Below are positions 8,138 through 17,392 of a stretch of 64,000 nt of DNA, piece after piece. The DNA is taken from contig CP027241.1 in NCBI GenBank assembly GCA_002999035.1, positions 1,615,001-1,679,000 on the forward strand, in the 5' to 3' direction. Below the pieces are notes generated by a model. The model was not told the origin of the DNA. It saw only the letters and a list, made by a program, of their open reading frames with translations, and ran no database searches. The DNA comes from Lachnospiraceae bacterium oral taxon 500 (lineage in GTDB: Bacteria; Bacillota; Clostridia; Lachnospirales; Vallitaleaceae). Position numbers and translations under genes: made by a program. Position 1 is the first letter of the stretch. Every line of letters starts with the position of its first letter.

Positions 8138-9113
8138 AAGGCACCTCCACAGACGGAATCAAGCCTGATGAAAAAGTCTCAAAAGCATCCAGAGAATCCG
8201 AAACCTGCACACCGGAAAAACGCATGTATTTATCTGTATCAAGCAGACACTCATGCCCTAAATAGGTTGGCAACAAGAGATCATTCATATCAACAGATCT
8301 TCCCGCCGTTTCCAATTGCTTAATAGCTTTCAAAACAAAAAGATGACGAAAGCTATGCAGGCAGGCTCCACGCTTATTAGGAGATTTTTCCCGCTGATCA
8401 ATATTTGCAAGCTTCAATATTTCAGAGAACCAAGTAACAACTTGTCTGGTTGTATAGTGGGTGCCGGATTTCATTCCGGGAAAAAGATAGGCGTCCGGCT
8501 GTTCCATTATTCCGGTAACTACGCAATAATGGAACAGGATTTTATTCAGAGAATCATGAATCGGGATTAGACGTTCTTTAGAATTCTTTGTTTCTCTAAG
8601 AAATAAGGTTCTATTTTGGAAATCAATATCGCTTCTTTTAATGGCGACGGTTTCTCCGATTCTTGTTCCACACCCATATAGAATCCGCAGAATCATCGGT
8701 ACTTTAATGGTATGATACGGTCTTTTGTGACTTGTTTGTTTTAAGGGAAGACGATCGGCATAGTAGAAAATCTTCTGTATCTCTTCGTTAGAATAGATAT
8801 ACGGCATAAAATCTGATTTGACAGTGGGTACATCCGGAATGAAAGCTGTGTATCCAAGTGCGTTAAGAAAACGTGTAAACCCTCGAATTGTACCGACCTT
8901 GTTATAAATGGTTTTGCTTTTTCCGGTTAATGTAGCAATAAAATCGGTCAGAATTTCTTCCGTCAACTCTTTGTCTGTGACTTCGGCTTTTACAAGAAAT
9001 TCGTCTAGGTCATCCAAGACTTTTTCATCCGCATTTGCGGTGGATACAGATACAAAAGCATATCTGAGTCTTATATAATCTGCTATTTCAGAAGAAAGCA
9101 GGCTGTTAAGCAT
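8127..9113 (-). CDS. Tyrosine recombinase, second of the RIT trio (copy 1)
   Basis: 328 residues from the ATG at 9113, chosen over the ATG nine bases upstream because GAAAGGAG is then correctly spaced. Catalytic motifs are YGCGTRIGETVAI, LHSFRHLFVLKAI and YLGHECLLDTDKYMRFS, giving the R...HxxR...Y set. It overlaps the first recombinase by 8 bp and the third by 11 bp, which indicates a single translationally coupled operon. Identical to the protein at 59948-60934. Confidence 0.9.
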   Translation of the reverse strand: MLNSLLSSEIADYIRLRYAFVSVSTANADEKVLDDLDEFLVKAEVTDKELTEEILTDFIATLTGKSKTIYNKVGTIRGFTRFLNALGYTAFIPDVPTVKSDFMPYIYSNEEIQKIFYYADRLPLKQTSHKRPYHTIKVPMILRILYGCGTRIGETVAIKRSDIDFQNRTLFLRETKNSKERLIPIHDSLNKILFHYCVVTGIMEQPDAYLFPGMKSGTHYTTRQVVTWFSEILKLANIDQREKSPNKRGACLHSFRHLFVLKAIKQLETAGRSVDMNDLLLPTYLGHECLLDTDKYMRFSGVQVSDSLDAFETFSSGLIPSVEVPYEE

Positions 9114-10347
9114 TTGAATCATCTCCTTTCGGGTGGAGTTCTTTTAAAAATGTTCCACTTGGAGAAATGACTTCAAGTGGACAAAGACGCATGCTTTCTA
9201 TGTCCAGCCTTGCATAATGTTTGATAGCATGTTTCGTTCCGTGACCTAAAATACGACGAACAACCTCTGTAGGAACATGGTCATTTACCATGTTGCTTGC
9301 AATTGATGAACGGAATGCTCGACTGCCATGTCGTCGTCCGGATATTTCTATCCCTGATTTCTTGAAAAGTGTCCAAACTGCTGTATCAATAGCAAGATAA
9401 TTCAATGGTTTATATGGTATCTGTGATGTAATAAAAAGGGTTGGGGAATTCGTAAGATTGGCTCTGACAGAGAGAAGATAGTTCAAAATCGCCTCTTTTA
9501 CTTCGGGAAGCAATTCACTTTCCCATGGCTTATCTGTCTTTAATTGAACGAATTGGATTCGATTGTTTTCGAAATCGAAGTTATCCAAAGTAAGTGCCGC
9601 AATATCCCTTGAGCGAATGCCATATCTGGACATCAGTAACATAATGGCATAATTTCTGATTCCGGCCGGGGTAGAACGCTCGATAGACCTTTCTACAATT
9701 GCTATCTCATCGGGCGAATATACCGTAGGAAAAGGATTCTTTTTCTTACGATAAACAAACAGTTTATCATAGTTACGAGATACCATTCCTTGTTCATACA
9801 GAAAGCGCAGAAAAAGACGGATACGACACCAGTACTCATCGTATTTCAGAGCAAGAAATGCTTGCAGCACTTGCTCTCCTGTGAGCTTGGATAAATTCGG
9901 ACACCTGAGACCGGCAACATTTTCTAAGAATTTGCCACAAACAAGAAATTTGATATGAACAGTGGATGCTCTGTTGCCGGCTTTAAGACAATGATTCGCA
10001 TATTTGTTCAATACATCCATATATTCGCCTGGAATATCCGGAACATAGCATTTATTGCCCCATAAAGCTGCATCCCCATCCAATCCTTGCGATAAGCGAT
10101 TCAGCTTTCTTACAATTCCTTTTGCACGCTTTACTCGGGATTTACAAACATGAAGCTTATCGCTACAGTATTCGACCATTTGGTCACCAATTTCCGGAGA
10201 ATATTCTTCCAGCTTCATCACCTTCATATAAGAAGCAAACGCTTGAAGAACAAACTCCATATCTTTTGTAGTGGAATCACTGTAGGAAGCTTTCTTCATA
10301 AGTTCCCGCAAATGTAATTCCAACTTAAAATAATTTGATTGATTCAT
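9106..10347 (-). CDS. Tyrosine recombinase, first of the RIT trio (copy 1)
   Basis: 413 residues, the longest of the three. The N-terminal half (to about 210) is a helical DNA-binding region. The catalytic half shows RYGIRSRDIAAL, RRHGSRAFRSSIAS (an HxxR variant with His-Gly-Ser-Arg) and ILGHGTKHAIKHYARLD with the likely nucleophilic Tyr. Start ATG follows GGAGGATTTTTAA. First gene of the trio, nearest the promoter. Identical to 58714-59955. It could differ in DNA specificity from the other two. Confidence 0.9.
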   Translation of the reverse strand: MNQSNYFKLELHLRELMKKASYSDSTTKDMEFVLQAFASYMKVMKLEEYSPEIGDQMVEYCSDKLHVCKSRVKRAKGIVRKLNRLSQGLDGDAALWGNKCYVPDIPGEYMDVLNKYANHCLKAGNRASTVHIKFLVCGKFLENVAGLRCPNLSKLTGEQVLQAFLALKYDEYWCRIRLFLRFLYEQGMVSRNYDKLFVYRKKKNPFPTVYSPDEIAIVERSIERSTPAGIRNYAIMLLMSRYGIRSRDIAALTLDNFDFENNRIQFVQLKTDKPWESELLPEVKEAILNYLLSVRANLTNSPTLFITSQIPYKPLNYLAIDTAVWTLFKKSGIEISGRRHGSRAFRSSIASNMVNDHVPTEVVRRILGHGTKHAIKHYARLDIESMRLCPLEVISPSGTFLKELHPKGDDSNA

Positions 10348-10360
10348 TTAAAAATCCTCC

Positions 10361-10402
10361 TCTGTATATTTGTATCGGGTCGACACGATTTTATTATACA
10401 GA
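10361..10402 (-). promoter_or_regulatory. RIT operon promoter within an inverted repeat (copy 1)
   Basis: On the minus strand the -10 box TATAAT (10393-10398) lies in one arm of TCTGTATA/TATACAGA (arms 10395-10402 and 10361-10368), and the GGAGG ribosome site abuts the other arm. The inner ATCGTGTCGACCCGAT is also symmetric. This looks like an operator or hairpin linking promoter and ribosome site control; no clear -35 is seen. Confidence 0.4.
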
Positions 10403-10468
10403 AGAGTTCATATAGATAATTATTATTCAAGAAGTTTTTAAAAAATATAGTAAATATAAGGAGGAAAT

Positions 10469-10525
10469 ATGACTTACCGAATAACATTACTTGCCGAATA
10501 CACGAAACCGGAAGAAGTGAGGTGA
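10469..10525 (+). CDS. Short restart ORF rebuilding the virB4 tail
   Basis: AAGGAGG (about 10458-10464) is followed by ATG and 18 codons reading MTYRITLLAEYTKPEEVR, then TGA. The first part is RIT DNA reading outward; the last codons (TKPEEVR) are the displaced native 3' end of virB4 in its native frame. The TGA lies 6 bp before the GTG of the wall hydrolase gene. The ORF could let ribosomes re-enter after the insertion and keep the stop-start coupling to the downstream gene. Whether it is translated is not known. Confidence 0.4.
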   Translation: MTYRITLLAEYTKPEEVR

Positions 10526-10531
10526 TAGCTT

Positions 10532-12847
10532 GTGGAAAAGAAATTAAGGCGAGATTTTAAGGAAAGGCAGAAAATCAAAGAGGAAGCAAAACTGTTAGGG
10601 AAAGAATATATGGATGCGGATGAAGCCGGTAAATTAAAGCATGGCGATGATTACCGAGGGAAAATTATTCACGAGAAAGACCGATTTCAGGATAAGATCC
10701 ACGAAAAGGAAAGCAAAAGAAATTCCAAGAATGAGCTTTTGCAAGGAAGTCCTAAAAGAAAGGGAAAACAGCCTAAAAATGTTGTAAAAGACAAGGAAAC
10801 AGATACATTAAAAGAAGATACTAAATCCCCTCTTGTATCCGGCGATGAAAACAGTGCTTTTAATCCCTTTGCAAATGATGAAACCATAGCCGGTGAGATA
10901 GTTTCTGCATCAGAAGGCGTAAAAAAAGAGAAAGTTTTTCCTCAAAGGTCAAATGAAAATTCCTTTGAGAAACAAAAAGCCGAGCTTTTAAATAAAAGAA
11001 AAATGGCTGAAAAGGTCAGAAAAGACCTAAACTCAAAAGAAACATCTCAACAAAATGAAGAAGTCTATGATCCTTTAGGAAAAGACCTTGATAATGACGG
11101 GATCATCGACCGTTATGACAATGATTTTAGGGACAGCGACTATTTTGAATCGACTTATGATGTGGAAGATAATCTTCATACCAAAGAGGATATAACGGAA
11201 AGCTCTTCTAAAAAGCACAATGCTCAAAAGAAGCTGTATAAACGAAAAAACTACTCGGATAAGGTCTATACAAGGAAAAAGGAAGATAATCCCGCAGACG
11301 ATAAGACGGAAGGGAAAAAGTCTTCCAAAGAGATGATTCAGGGCAGAGAAAAGAAAAAGTCTGCAAAGGTATCCGTTCTGTCAGGCTTAGCAAAAGGAAG
11401 TGAAGCGGTAAGGGATTACTTATCCCATGGCAGCGATGAAAATCAGGGTGTGGAAACAGGAGAAAAGATTGCAGACGCAAATTCAAAATTACTTCATGGG
11501 ATAAAAAACTATGCCGATAAGAAAAAGGCTAAAAAAAGCTATAACCTAAGCAAAAAAGATTACAAGATACGAAAGCGTAAATCAAAATTGGAGTTTCGGG
11601 AAGCCAAAGAGGAATTAAAGAAAACAAAGGAATATAAGCAAGCAAAAGCCTTTAAGAAGTTTCAAAAGAAAAAGCAGATGAAATCCACTATTGGAAAACG
11701 AAATAAATCAAGGCTTAGAGATCGTATCAAAGAAAGTCTGATCGGAACACTGAAAAGCTCCAAAGAAATGCTGATACGAAAAGCAAAGGGACTTATGATG
11801 ATTGTCATAGGTCTTATTATTTTGGGGACTTTTATCATTCAATTTGCAGGCACCTCCATGACCGGAATGATAAACTCTACAAGCGGCGTATTAACTACAA
11901 CCTATCTTTCCGACCAAAATGTACTAAGTGAAATCAATCAGCAGTTTTCGGGATTGGAGGAAGGACTACAGGACGAGATAGATTCCGTAGAGGGAAATTA
12001 TCCCGGCTATGATGAATATCTCATAGAAAAAGAGGGAGAAATCGGACATAACACCCATGAGCTTTTATCCTATATCACTTCAAGATGTGGAGAAATTAAG
12101 GATTCAAAGGAAGTTCAAAGTATCATCCATGACCTTTTTACAAAGATGTATGATTTATCTTATCGGGAAGAAATTGAAATCCGATACAGGACAGTTACGG
12201 AAACATATACCGATGAAGATGGCAATGAGCATACCGAAAGTCATGAAGAAGCCTACGAATATAAGAAGCTCATAGTAACACTGAAGAAAAGGGAAATGGA
12301 CAGTATCGTAAGAGAAATCTTTGAAGAGTATCCCGATAATGTTCTTCACTATGAAGCCTTGCTTGCCTCTAAAGGAAATATGGAAACTGTCTTTGGAAGC
12401 GGAAACGGAAATTTATCGGAGATTGTAGACAATCCCGACTTTTCAAATCCGGGGATTGCCTTTGATGATGTAACGGTGAAGGCATTGTTTAACGAAGCGG
12501 AAAAGCATATCGGAAAGAGATATGTATTTGGGGCGAACGGGCCGAATAACTTCGACTGTTCGTCCTTTGTGTGTTGGAGCTTTACCCATTTGGGCGTAAA
12601 AAATATGCCAAGGACGACCGCTTGGGGAATTTACAAAACTTACTGCAATCCTGTATCTCCATCGGAAGCAAAGGCGGGAGATATAATCTTTTTCAAAAAC
12701 ACCTATAACAGTGGAAGTCCAATATCTCACGTTGGCATTTACGCAGGAAACGGAATGATGATACACGCCGGTGATCCGATTCGCTTTGTCAGTATCAATA
12801 CACCTTACTGGAGGGAGCATTTTTACGGCTTCGGCAGAGTAAAATAA
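10532..12847 (+). CDS. Conjugation-associated NlpC/P60 wall hydrolase
   Basis: 771 residues from a GTG behind AGGTGAT. A long, charged N-terminal region (1-410, rich in Lys/Glu) contains a calcium-loop-like motif [12 protein letters not shown] at about 186. One membrane helix (about 420-440, MMIVIGLIILGTFIIQF) follows, then an extracellular stalk and a C-terminal NlpC/P60 peptidase (about 657-771). Catalytic residues are visible: Cys676 in NFDCSSF, His733 in ISHVGIY, His745 in MIHAGD. It locally cuts peptidoglycan for the mating pore (Tn916 Orf14/CwlT role). The long cytoplasmic part is unusual for the enzyme and characteristic of this ICE family. A homologous start lies at 63080. Confidence 0.88.
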   Translation: MEKKLRRDFKERQKIKEEAKLLGKEYMDADEAGKLKHGDDYRGKIIHEKDRFQDKIHEKESKRNSKNELLQGSPKRKGKQPKNVVKDKETDTLKEDTKSPLVSGDENSAFNPFANDETIAGEIVSASEGVKKEKVFPQRSNENSFEKQKAELLNKRKMAEKVRKDLNSKETSQQNEEVYDPLGKDLDNDGIIDRYDNDFRDSDYFESTYDVEDNLHTKEDITESSSKKHNAQKKLYKRKNYSDKVYTRKKEDNPADDKTEGKKSSKEMIQGREKKKSAKVSVLSGLAKGSEAVRDYLSHGSDENQGVETGEKIADANSKLLHGIKNYADKKKAKKSYNLSKKDYKIRKRKSKLEFREAKEELKKTKEYKQAKAFKKFQKKKQMKSTIGKRNKSRLRDRIKESLIGTLKSSKEMLIRKAKGLMMIVIGLIILGTFIIQFAGTSMTGMINSTSGVLTTTYLSDQNVLSEINQQFSGLEEGLQDEIDSVEGNYPGYDEYLIEKEGEIGHNTHELLSYITSRCGEIKDSKEVQSIIHDLFTKMYDLSYREEIEIRYRTVTETYTDEDGNEHTESHEEAYEYKKLIVTLKKREMDSIVREIFEEYPDNVLHYEALLASKGNMETVFGSGNGNLSEIVDNPDFSNPGIAFDDVTVKALFNEAEKHIGKRYVFGANGPNNFDCSSFVCWSFTHLGVKNMPRTTAWGIYKTYCNPVSPSEAKAGDIIFFKNTYNSGSPISHVGIYAGNGMMIHAGDPIRFVSINTPYWREHFYGFGRVK

Positions 12848-12864
12848 AGAAAGGACGGTAAAAT

Positions 12865-13101
12865 GTGAAAAAAGAACTTACAGCAGTAAAAAACAGGATA
12901 AAGAAGTTAAAGGATAAAAAGGCTCTGATTGATGAAGAATTGGAGCCTTTATTGATTCGTGAAGAAGAACTTGAAAATGAGGAGATTATTGCCATTTGCA
13001 GGAAGAACAACATCACAATTACGGATTTAATGGCAAAGGCTAAAAAGGAACAAACGGAAATAAAAAAGGAGAAAAATCATGAGAACAGTTATGAAAAATA
13101 A
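12865..13101 (+). CDS. DUF4315 family protein
   Basis: 78 residues from a GTG behind AAAGGACGG. Almost entirely a charged coiled coil (VKNRIKKLKDKKALIDEELE) followed by AICRKNNITITDLMAKAKKE, as in DUF4315 proteins that sit between the NlpC/P60 protein and the DUF4366 protein in CTn elements. Its 3' end overlaps the next gene by 23 bp. Function unknown; the tail may be a small helix-turn-helix. Confidence 0.78.
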   Translation: MKKELTAVKNRIKKLKDKKALIDEELEPLLIREEELENEEIIAICRKNNITITDLMAKAKKEQTEIKKEKNHENSYEK

Positions 13102-13936
13102 GGTATTTACAAGGTTAATGACAGCATTACTTCTTGCTGTTATGGTCATTATGGCAACTTACCCATCGGTAGTCTATGCACAAGTTGATGAAAAAGAAGC
13201 AGCACAGGAAACACTAAAAGAAGAACCGAAAAAACCGGAAATTACAGTTATTAAAAAGGAAGAAGAAAAAGAAGTGCGTTATCCCAATAAATTGACTGCA
13301 AAAGAGCCGGAGAATTTAAAGCAAAAAATGGCTTCAAACGGAGAAACAACCAATACCAATAAAGGGATTCCGACCGAACCTACCAAATCAAGGGCAAGTG
13401 TTACAGAGAATGTAAATAATGCCAATCAGGAGTATCCCATTCATCATGGAGATAGTAGCGATAACAAAGAAACAGACAAATATTCAGCCGATGCAAGACA
13501 GTTTATTACCTTTCAGACGAAGAACGGTAAGACCTTTCACCTGATTATCAATCACGATGAACAGGGAGAAAATGTAATGCTCCTTACCGAAGTTTCCGAA
13601 GATGATTTACTAAATATGGTTGAAGCAAAGGAAAAACCGAAAGAAGTAGTTAAGGAAGAACCTGTAAAACAAGAGAAAACGGAAGAAGCAAAGTCTGAAA
13701 AAAAGGAAGAAAAAAGCAGCACCGGAACATATATCCTGCTTGCTCTTGTAACTTTGGGGGCATTGGGAGCGGGCTATTATTTTAAGGTGGCAAAAAAGAA
13801 AGAAGATAAGGAACTGGAAGCCTTCGAGGAAGATGATGATTTCTTCTCGGAAGCGGAAGGCAGTGAAGAAACGGAAAATGAAGAAGTTGAAAATCAGGAA
13901 CTGGAAGATGAAACAGAGGACAGCGAAGAAGATTAG
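13079..13936 (+). CDS. DUF4366 (CD1107-type) surface protein
   Basis: 285 residues. Signal peptide (about 1-34, LMTALLLAVMVIMATYPSVVYA), a Glu/Lys-rich extracellular region with a compact domain (about 140-185, QFITFQTKNGKTFHLIINHD), a C-terminal membrane helix (TYILLALVTLGALGAGYYF, about 220-238) and an acidic cytoplasmic tail. This matches DUF4366 proteins of CTn elements. AAAGGAG precedes the ATG. It is probably exported and anchored next to the mating apparatus; exact role unknown. Confidence 0.82.
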   Translation: MRTVMKNKVFTRLMTALLLAVMVIMATYPSVVYAQVDEKEAAQETLKEEPKKPEITVIKKEEEKEVRYPNKLTAKEPENLKQKMASNGETTNTNKGIPTEPTKSRASVTENVNNANQEYPIHHGDSSDNKETDKYSADARQFITFQTKNGKTFHLIINHDEQGENVMLLTEVSEDDLLNMVEAKEKPKEVVKEEPVKQEKTEEAKSEKKEEKSSTGTYILLALVTLGALGAGYYFKVAKKKEDKELEAFEEDDDFFSEAEGSEETENEEVENQELEDETEDSEED

Positions 13937-13969
13937 GAGTAAAAAAGATACTATTTGCTGTAAAACACA

Positions 13970-13998
13970 GGGCGAGAGAAAATCTTTCGCCCTCTTAT
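13970..13998 (+). terminator. Hairpin between the DUF4366 gene and topB
   Basis: GGGCGA (13970-13975) pairs with TCGCCC (13987-13992), followed by a short T-containing stretch (TCTTATAT). A weak terminator or attenuator ahead of topB; the U-tract is poor. Confidence 0.4.
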
Positions 13999-14021
13999 AT
14001 TGAAACAGGAGGAAAATATAC

Positions 14022-15416
14022 ATGGAACATAAACTTGTGATAGCAGAAAAACCGAGCGTAGCCATATCTATCGCAAAGGTTATCGGAGCGAAAAATAAAA
14101 AGGACGGATATTACGAGGGAAACGGCTATAAAGTATCATGGTGCGTTGGACACTTAATTCAGATGGCAAATCCCGATGCTTACGATGAAAAATATGCAAA
14201 ATGGAAGATTGATGACTTGCCGATTATTCCAAAAGAGTACAAATATGAAGTGGCAAAGGCAACAAAGAAGCAGTTTGCAGTCCTAAAAAAACTGATGAAT
14301 GATAAGGAGATTGATACTGTTATCAATGCCTGCGATGCAGGTCGTGAGGGAGAAGCAATCTTTAGACTTGTATATCTTCAGGCAAGCTGTAAAAAGAAAA
14401 TGAAAAGGCTTTGGATTTCCTCCATGGAAGATAGTGCTATTAAAGAGGGCTTTGATAATCTAAAAGACGGAAATGTTTATGATAATCTCTTTGAATCAGC
14501 ACAGGCAAGAGCCATTGCAGATTGGCTTGTTGGAATGAACATCAGCAGGCTATACTCTTGCCTATATAAGCAAAATTACAGTGTTGGGAGAGTTCAGACA
14601 CCTACCCTTTCCATGATTGTTAAAAGAGATGACGAGATAGCAAACTTTAAGAAAGAAAAATACTATACGGTAGAACTTGAACTTGACGGCTTTACTCTCT
14701 CGACAGAACGAATTGACAGCTTGGAAGTGGCGGAACAGCTTAAAAACTTACTCGAAAACAGAATAGAAATTGCGGATGTGGTACAGAAAGAAAAAGTTAC
14801 AAAACCTGACTTGCCATTTGATTTGACAACACTTCAAAGAGAGTGCAATAAGCATTTCGGATACTCAGCCAAACAGACACTTGATTATGCTCAAAGTCTT
14901 TATGAGAAAAAGCTTATCACCTATCCAAGAACAGACAGCAGATGTCTTACCGAAGATATGATTACAAGTACAGTCAATAATATACTGGGACAAAATGATT
15001 TTGATACAGAGCGTATCAAGGTAGTATTCAACTCTAAAAAAGTTACGGATCATCATGCGATTATTCCTACAGTAAGCTCACTGAGTGAAGATTTATCGGG
15101 TATTCCTGAGAGTGAAGCAAAGGTATATAGGCTTATTTCTAATAAGCTCCATGCAAGTGTGGGCTATCCTTTAGTGGAAAATACAACGAAGATTGTAGCT
15201 GAATTTGACGGCTTTCAATTTACGAGTACTGGTAAGGTTATTAAAGACGAGGGATTTACTAAGTATTTGAAAGAATATATGTCTAAGAAAAATGAGGAAC
15301 CTGTTTTGCCGGAGGTAAATGTGGGAGATGTCCTTGAAATAAAGGAGAAAGAGATTAAAGAAAAGTACACTCAAGCTCCGAAACACTTTACAGAGGTTAT
15401 ATTCTATGAAGTGTAG
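14022..15416 (+). pseudogene. topB: Topoisomerase III (type IA), N-terminal part, interrupted
   Basis: Toprim motifs VIAEKPSVA and DACDAGREGEAIFR-type (here NACDAGREGEAIFR), then the catalytic Tyr301 in ITYPRTDSR. Such enzymes relax or decatenate the element during transfer. The protein runs to Glu458 and then seven codons of foreign sequence (VIFYEV, stop). The missing C-terminus (DTLLKAMEIAGND onward) is at 25535-25876, across the 10.1-kb element; joining the two at GAG|GAC gives a 571-residue protein with no frame break. Inactive, or at best truncated, unless the element excises. Confidence 0.9.
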
Positions 15417-15445
15417 ATTAGAAAAATAAAAAGGGGGAAAAGTCA

Positions 15446-17257
15446 ATGGCTACAAACAAAAAGATAACTGCCCTCTACGAAAGACTTTCTCGTGATGATG
15501 AAATGGTAGGGGACAGTAATTCAATTATAAACCAAAAGAAAATGCTTGAAGATTATGCTAATAAAAATGGCTATACCAATATCTTGCATTTTACCGATGA
15601 CGGATATTCAGGAGGCTCATTTGAAAGACCGGCTTGGAAGAAACTCATTGAGGGAGTAGAAAATAACATCATAGATACTGTGATAGTTAAGGATATGAGT
15701 CGTGTCGGGCGTGATTATCTTCAGGTAGGCTTTTATACCGAAGTGATGTTTAGAGAAAAGGGAGTACACTTTATAGCTGTCGCAAATAGTGTTGATAGCA
15801 ATAAAACAGAAAGTGCCGAATTTGCTCCATTTCTAAATATTATGAATGAATGGTACATTAGAGATGCCAGTAAAAAGATAAAGAGTGTATTAAAGTCAAG
15901 AGGATTGGAGGGAGGACATCATACATCAAACCATGCTATATATGGCTATCGTAAAGATAAAGACAATCCAAGCAAATGGATTATTGATGAAGAAGCTGCT
16001 GAAGTAGTAAGACGCATATTTCAAATGAGTTTAGAGGGAAACGGTCCGTATCAAATAGCCAAGATTCTAACAGAAGAAAAGGTTGAAAGACCATCGTATT
16101 ATCTTGCTCAAAGAGGAATGGGAAACCATATATCTAACTATAACTCAACAGAGCCATATCTTTGGAGAGGAACAACTATAAGCAATATTCTAAGTAGACC
16201 TGAGTATATGGGACATACTGTGAACTTTCGTACCTACAAAGAGTCCTATAAAAGTCATAAAAGCAAGAAAACGTCCAAAGACGAATGGGTAATCTTTGAA
16301 AATACACAAGAAGCCATTATTGATGAAGAAACCTTTAATACAGTTCAAAAACTTAGAAAGACCATTAGAAGAACGGATAGCGTAGGCATAGCAAATCCAT
16401 TAACCGGACTTGTTTTTTGTGCAGATTGCGGAGCTAAAATGTATAATCATCGTGGAAAAGCAGGATTTAAGAGAGATTGGTTAGGGAGAAAAACAGATAA
16501 AAGGCGTCCTCTAAAAGATGAATATATTTGCTCAACCTATAACTTGGCAAGGGGAAATTTTGAAGAAAAATGCTCATCACACTATATCCGAAGTGAAGTT
16601 ATCAATAAATTAGTTTTAGATACCATAAGGGAAGTAAGCGAATATGTAAAATTGAATGAAGAAGAGTTTATTAAAAAAGTATATCGGGCATCAAAGGAGC
16701 AACAGGAAAAAACCTCAAAGCTATTAAAGAAAAGATTAGCAAAAGAAGAAAAAAGAATATCTGAAATAAATAGTTTAATCCGAAAGCTATATGAAGATAA
16801 TGTAAGCGGAAAACTCTCTAATAAGCATTTTGATATGATGTTAAAAGACTTTGAAACAGAACAGACGGCATTAGAAAAATCAATAGAGCAAACAAAAGAC
16901 ACATTAAGAGATTTTGAAGAAGACAGTATCAGAGCGGATAAGTTTATTGCACTTGTAAAGAAATATACTGACTTTAGCGAACTCACAACCCAAATGATCA
17001 ATGAATTTGTAGATAAAATATTGGTTCATGAGGGTAAGTGGGAAAACTATGAGAGAATACAGGAAGTTGAAATCTACCTAAATTTTATCGGTAAGTTTGA
17101 ACTACCACAGAAAGAAGCTAAAGAACTGACACAAGAAGAACTTGAGGAACTCGAAAAACTAAGGAAAAAGAGAGAAAAGAAGCGTGAGTACAATTATAGG
17201 TATATGAAAAAAGTAAAGGATAGAATTGAAGCAGAGGGAATATCAGGAAAGGTATAA
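15446..17257 (+). CDS. tnpX: Large serine recombinase (TnpX type) of the topB element
   Basis: 603 residues. Resolvase domain with Ser15 in ALYERLSRDDE (TnpX also uses Ser15), SNSIINQKK and KDMSRVGRDYLQVG; recombinase domain; zinc ribbon starting at CADCGAKMY; coiled coil (about 410-500); and a basic extension (LEKLRKKREKKREYNYRYMKK) not seen in the GC-rich recombinase at 1306. The gene starts 51 bp from the left end, leaving little room for its own promoter in the integrated state; a promoter can form across the circular joint with 25516-25521. Confidence 0.92.
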   Translation: MATNKKITALYERLSRDDEMVGDSNSIINQKKMLEDYANKNGYTNILHFTDDGYSGGSFERPAWKKLIEGVENNIIDTVIVKDMSRVGRDYLQVGFYTEVMFREKGVHFIAVANSVDSNKTESAEFAPFLNIMNEWYIRDASKKIKSVLKSRGLEGGHHTSNHAIYGYRKDKDNPSKWIIDEEAAEVVRRIFQMSLEGNGPYQIAKILTEEKVERPSYYLAQRGMGNHISNYNSTEPYLWRGTTISNILSRPEYMGHTVNFRTYKESYKSHKSKKTSKDEWVIFENTQEAIIDEETFNTVQKLRKTIRRTDSVGIANPLTGLVFCADCGAKMYNHRGKAGFKRDWLGRKTDKRRPLKDEYICSTYNLARGNFEEKCSSHYIRSEVINKLVLDTIREVSEYVKLNEEEFIKKVYRASKEQQEKTSKLLKKRLAKEEKRISEINSLIRKLYEDNVSGKLSNKHFDMMLKDFETEQTALEKSIEQTKDTLRDFEEDSIRADKFIALVKKYTDFSELTTQMINEFVDKILVHEGKWENYERIQEVEIYLNFIGKFELPQKEAKELTQEELEELEKLRKKREKKREYNYRYMKKVKDRIEAEGISGKV

Positions 17258-17342
17258 AGTAAGGAGAGAGAAAAAAACATGAAAAGCTAAAGAGTTTAAG
17301 AAAAGACTATGAAAAAGCATAAAATAACAAGATTAAAATCAA

Positions 17343-17371
17343 TTGACAATTTGTCAGTTTAGATGTATTAT
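17343..17371 (+). promoter_or_regulatory. tetR promoter with overlapping operator
   Basis: TTGACA (17343-17348), a 17-bp spacer, and TATTAT (17366-17371). A perfect inverted repeat TGACAA-T-TTGTCA (17344-17356) overlaps the -35 box. The same repeat, with a central A, occurs at 18094-18106 before the ABC genes, so it is probably the operator of the regulator encoded here. Confidence 0.75.
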
Positions 17372-17392
17372 ATAAATAATAGGAGGTATAAA

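Larger units (their letters stand above)
7008..10498 (-). mobile_element. RIT (recombinase-in-trio) element, copy 1
   Basis: 3,491 bp carrying three overlapping tyrosine recombinase genes on the minus strand. The three proteins and the end sequences match the copy at 58563-62053, which has the same length. The ends are imperfect inverted repeats (22 of 30 positions match when TGTATTCGGCAAG... and TTTATTAGGTAAC... are aligned). Each end holds two direct copies of an ATT(C/A)GG-like motif 17 bp apart, likely recombinase sites. It sits at the extreme 3' end of virB4. Ends were set by comparing both copies; exact crossover bases may differ by a few nucleotides. Confidence 0.9.

Noticed and set aside
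8316-8570. Plus-strand frame inside RIT recombinase genes, present in both copies
   Set aside because: Its presence in both copies only reflects identical DNA; it is antisense to a catalytic recombinase and has no ribosome site.
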